Origin: Hyphomicrobiales bacterium
GTDB lineage: Bacteria > Pseudomonadota > Alphaproteobacteria > Rhizobiales > UBA4765
NCBI GenBank assembly: GCA_027487195.1
Contig: JAIYEB010000019.1
Coordinates: 1-7,188, forward strand
Direction of reading: 5' to 3'
Length of the DNA: 7,188 bases
Shown: piece after piece, positions 5,646 to 7,188 of the stretch
Numbering within the stretch: the stretch's first letter is position 1
Layout of the letters: each line of letters opens with the position of its first letter
Translations under genes and position numbers: made by a program
Notes under the pieces: model-generated
What the model was told of the DNA's origin: nothing
Databases searched by the model: none
Seen by the model: the letters and a program-made list of their open reading frames with translations, nothing else

Positions 5646-6547
5646 TGCCGACCCTTGCACCAGATCTTGAAACGGTGCGCACGGGGGGAAAACGCGCGCT
5701 TGCCACAGCGCTTGCCCGCGCTGAAGCAGCGCCCCATGCGCCAGATGTGACTGCGCTCCTCGATCAGGCGTTCCAGAACCCCCTGGCGCGCGTCATCGGA
5801 CTGACCGGCACTCCCGGTGTTGGCAAATCAACGCTGACCTCGGGGCTTGTCGCGCGCTGGCGCGCGCTGGGCCTTCGGGTTGCGGTGGCCGCTGTTGATC
5901 CGTCGTCCCGTCTGACCGGCGGCGCATTGCTCGGCGACCGGACGCGCATTCACACGGATCCTGATGATCTGGACGTGTTCGTGCGCTCGTTTGCGGCGCG
6001 CGACCGTCTGGGCGGCCTGTCGCATGCGGCGATTGGAGCCGTGACGCTTCTCGCAGCGCTCTATGATCGGGTCATCGTTGAAAGCGTCGGCGTTGGTCAG
6101 TCCGAGGCGGATGTTGCGCTGGTCTCTGACACCGTGTTGCTGCTGATCCAGCCAGGTTCCGGCGATGCGTTGCAGTTTATGAAGGCCGGGATCATGGAAC
6201 TGCCGGATGTCATTGCCGTCACCAAGGCTGATATGGGCGCGCTTGCAACCCGCGCCAGGGCAGATGTGGAAGGCGCCCTCTCTCTCGCAAGTCGCGCGGA
6301 TGGCAAGCCGGCCGTTCAGATCGTTCTGGTGTCTGCCCGGACCGGCGAAGGCCTTGCTGATCTCGACCGCGCGCTGGAGCACCCGGGTCTTTCCCAGGCT
6401 GCGCGCCACGAGCGGGCGCGGGCGATTGTTATGGACGCAATTGCCACCGAGACCGGCCAGAGAGGAATCCGGCGCGCAATCAGAGACGGCCTTCCAGGAA
6501 TCGACGAGAGGCCATTTGCGTACATTGGCAGCTCTGTCTCGAAATGA
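5645..6547 (+). CDS. meaB: MeaB/ArgK-family GTPase (methylmalonyl-CoA mutase chaperone type)
   Basis: A G3E-type P-loop GTPase of 300 residues. MeaB binds adenosylcobalamin-dependent methylmalonyl-CoA mutase, gates cofactor loading and removes damaged cofactor. Visible motifs are the P-loop GTPGVGKST (55-63), DPSS (85-88), GDRTR (97-101), ESVGVGQSE (146-154, G3 region), a TKAD guanine-specificity motif (193-196, where classical MeaB has NKAD) and SARTGEG (230-236, G5). The ends are shorter than the roughly 330 residues I recall for Methylorubrum MeaB, mainly in the C-terminal dimerisation region. The gene overlaps the Lrp-family gene by one base. No mutase gene is adjacent in the window, which is unusual. 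The family is clear; that it serves methylmalonyl-CoA mutase rather than another B12 mutase is inferred. Confidence 0.9.
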   Translation: MPTLAPDLETVRTGGKRALATALARAEAAPHAPDVTALLDQAFQNPLARVIGLTGTPGVGKSTLTSGLVARWRALGLRVAVAAVDPSSRLTGGALLGDRTRIHTDPDDLDVFVRSFAARDRLGGLSHAAIGAVTLLAALYDRVIVESVGVGQSEADVALVSDTVLLLIQPGSGDALQFMKAGIMELPDVIAVTKADMGALATRARADVEGALSLASRADGKPAVQIVLVSARTGEGLADLDRALEHPGLSQAARHERARAIVMDAIATETGQRGIRRAIRDGLPGIDERPFAYIGSSVSK

Positions 6548-6584
6548 TCGCGATACCCGTGTTTTTACGAGATCCATTTCCTGG

Positions 6585-6613
6585 TTGACGCTTAGTTAAC
6601 AACAGGCCGAGTC
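6585..6613 (+). promoter_or_regulatory. Possible promoter with a GANTC site, upstream of the small secreted peptide gene
   Basis: TTGACGC (6585-6591) is a full match to the -35 box TTGACGS. Fourteen nt later GCCGAGTC (6606-6613) is a weak match to GCTANAWC. The last five bases of that stretch are GAGTC, a GANTC site of the kind methylated by CcrM in many Alphaproteobacteria. Transcription would begin near 6620. The -10 is poor, so the promoter may need an activator or may not be real. Confidence 0.3.
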
Positions 6614-6623
6614 TCCTCTCGCC

Positions 6624-6673
6624 GCGGTTTCGGCTCCTTTGGAGTGCGACCGCCTTCTTTGTTGTCAAAGGAG
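6624..6673 (+). promoter_or_regulatory. Two-state leader that can hide the ribosome binding site
   Basis: CTCCTTTG (6634-6641) is perfectly complementary to CAAAGGAG (6666-6673), which contains the Shine-Dalgarno of the gene at 6676; the 8-bp stem would close a 24-nt loop and block translation. The same CTCC can instead pair with GGAG (6641-6644) in a tight hairpin with a TTT loop, itself enclosed by GCGGT/ACCGC (6624-6628 with 6649-6653), leaving the ribosome binding site free. The two folds exclude each other. This is read from base pairing only; no known riboswitch family is recognised. Confidence 0.4.
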
Positions 6674-6675
6674 AG

Positions 6676-6822
6676 ATGCGCAAGACATTGATCGTCGCAT
6701 CGGTCCTTGCCGCTGCAGGCGTCATGGCCGCGGAAGCCAATGCGCTTCAGCGCGTTGTCAGCATAACGCCATCGAACCGGCAGTGCTTCACGATTGACGA
6801 TGTGTCCGGCCTCCTGCCCTAG
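6676..6822 (+). CDS. Putative small secreted peptide (48 residues)
   Basis: I do not recognise this protein. It starts with MRKTLIVASVLAAAGVMA, a good Sec signal peptide: basic n-region (RK), a hydrophobic core of about 14 residues and small residues before a likely cleavage at A-E-A-N-A (around 19-23). The mature part would be only about 25-29 residues, containing a single Cys (C37), an acidic pair (DD, 41-42) and ending in GLLP. It is preceded by AAAGGAG (6667-6673), only 2 nt from the ATG, which is a tight spacing. The leader can fold over that site. It lies 128 nt after meaB, on the same strand, and points toward a convergent gene. It could be a real peptide, the remnant N-terminus of a longer secreted protein, or a chance frame; the signal peptide favours the first two. 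Confidence 0.45.
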   Translation: MRKTLIVASVLAAAGVMAAEANALQRVVSITPSNRQCFTIDDVSGLLP

Positions 6823-6831
6823 GCTTCAGCT

Positions 6832-6855
6832 CACCGGTGGCGCGACCAAGTCGCG
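6832..6855. terminator. Short hairpin between convergent genes, possible weak terminator
   Basis: CGCGAC (6841-6846) and GTCGCG (6850-6855) form a perfect 6-bp stem with a CAA loop, next to the palindrome CACCGGTG (6832-6839). It sits just after the small peptide gene and between two converging genes, where a bidirectional terminator is expected. No T run follows on either strand, so it is not a canonical intrinsic terminator. Confidence 0.3.
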
Positions 6856-6954
6856 AGGACTCAACGAGCTTGCCTGAACGGCAGATCCGGAACATTGAGC
6901 CGTTCGGCGACGGGGCCAGCCGGCAATGCCCGTGCCACGCTTTGGTCGCCAGGA

Positions 6955-7188
6955 TCAGGCGATCATGTCAGCCTCATCCCCCAACACTTCGCGAACCCAT
7001 CGAAATGCTGCGTTCGATGCTGGAACGCCGGAATAGACTGCGGCCTGAACGAGCGCCGACTGAAGTTCAGCAAGTGTCAGTCCATTCTTGAGCGCCGGGC
7101 GCAGATGGAGCTTGAACTCCTCCTCGCGATGCAGCGCCGTCATCATGACCAAAACCAGAAGCGATCGCGTTTTCCACGGCAGGCGCGG
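6955..7188 (-). CDS. Carboxymuconolactone decarboxylase (CMD/PcaC-like) family protein, C-terminal part
   Basis: The last 77 residues of a protein that enters from the right edge; the frame is open to position 7188. The pattern LPWKTRSLLVLVMMTAL, then REEEFKLHLRPALKNGLT, then ALVQAAVYSGVPASNAAF, then REVL closely follows the PcaC-type fold of 4-carboxymuconolactone decarboxylase, which acts in the protocatechuate branch of the beta-ketoadipate pathway. Key conserved elements are the H-x-R of KLHLR, the NGLT turn and the VYSGVPA segment. There is no CxxC, so it is not an AhpD-type peroxidase in the part seen. Many paralogues share this fold, so the aromatic-degradation role is only likely. The ATG-like starts near 7146 are internal, because the family motif continues upstream of them. 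Confidence 0.86.
   Translation of the reverse strand, partial: PRLPWKTRSLLVLVMMTALHREEEFKLHLRPALKNGLTLAELQSALVQAAVYSGVPASNAAFRWVREVLGDEADMIA

Noticed and set aside
6861..6960. Minus-strand frame just after the CMD gene ending in a TGA at 6863-6861
   Set aside because: It has only about 30 open codons, no start with a ribosome binding site and no family pattern.
6837..7091. Plus-strand 84-codon frame near the right end
   Set aside because: It runs antisense to the CMD-family gene for most of its length, starts at a GTG without a ribosome binding site, and has the Arg/Pro/Ser bias of a shadow.

Overview
The window looks like an alphaproteobacterial chromosome. It is GC-rich. The proB-proA pair, AroC, MeaB and the carbamoylase all read as alphaproteobacterial-type proteins. 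Several upstream regions carry motifs close to the Caulobacter-type housekeeping promoter (TTGACGS / GCTANAWC, recalled from the literature). I cannot fix the family; a Maricaulales/Hyphomonadaceae-like organism is only a guess.

Layout. Positions 1-1444, minus strand: proB (complete) followed by proA (N-terminal 104 residues, running off the left edge). These are the first two steps of proline synthesis from glutamate. Positions 1594-2355 hold three tRNA genes: Phe(GAA) on plus, Pro(CGG) on minus and Gln(TTG) on plus. A 376-nt gene-free gap with short repeats lies between the convergent Phe and Pro genes. Positions 2450-6547, plus strand, hold a compact run of five genes: an N-carbamoyl-D-amino-acid-hydrolase-like enzyme, a flavin-reductase-family protein, chorismate synthase (aroC), an Lrp/AsnC-family protein and a MeaB-type GTPase. 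Four of the five are joined by 1-4 nt stop/start overlaps (carbamoylase/flavin reductase, and aroC/lrp/meaB). The one gap, 48 nt before aroC, contains a promoter-like sequence placed so that aroC mRNA could be leaderless.

Right end. After meaB there is a 128-nt leader region and then a putative 48-residue secreted peptide (6676-6822). The leader can be drawn in two mutually exclusive folds, one of which hides the ribosome binding site. Convergent to it, from the right edge, runs the C-terminal part of a carboxymuconolactone-decarboxylase-family protein.

How the genes relate. Most of the window is core metabolism: proline synthesis, the last shikimate step and tRNA supply. The accessory part is the carbamoylase/flavin-reductase pair, whose joint role is unknown to me, and the Lrp-MeaB pair, which hints at amino-acid-responsive control of acyl-CoA mutase maintenance although no mutase gene is visible here. 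No mobile element, CRISPR array or phage gene was seen. The least explained parts are the 6585-6822 leader plus peptide and the 1670-2045 gap.
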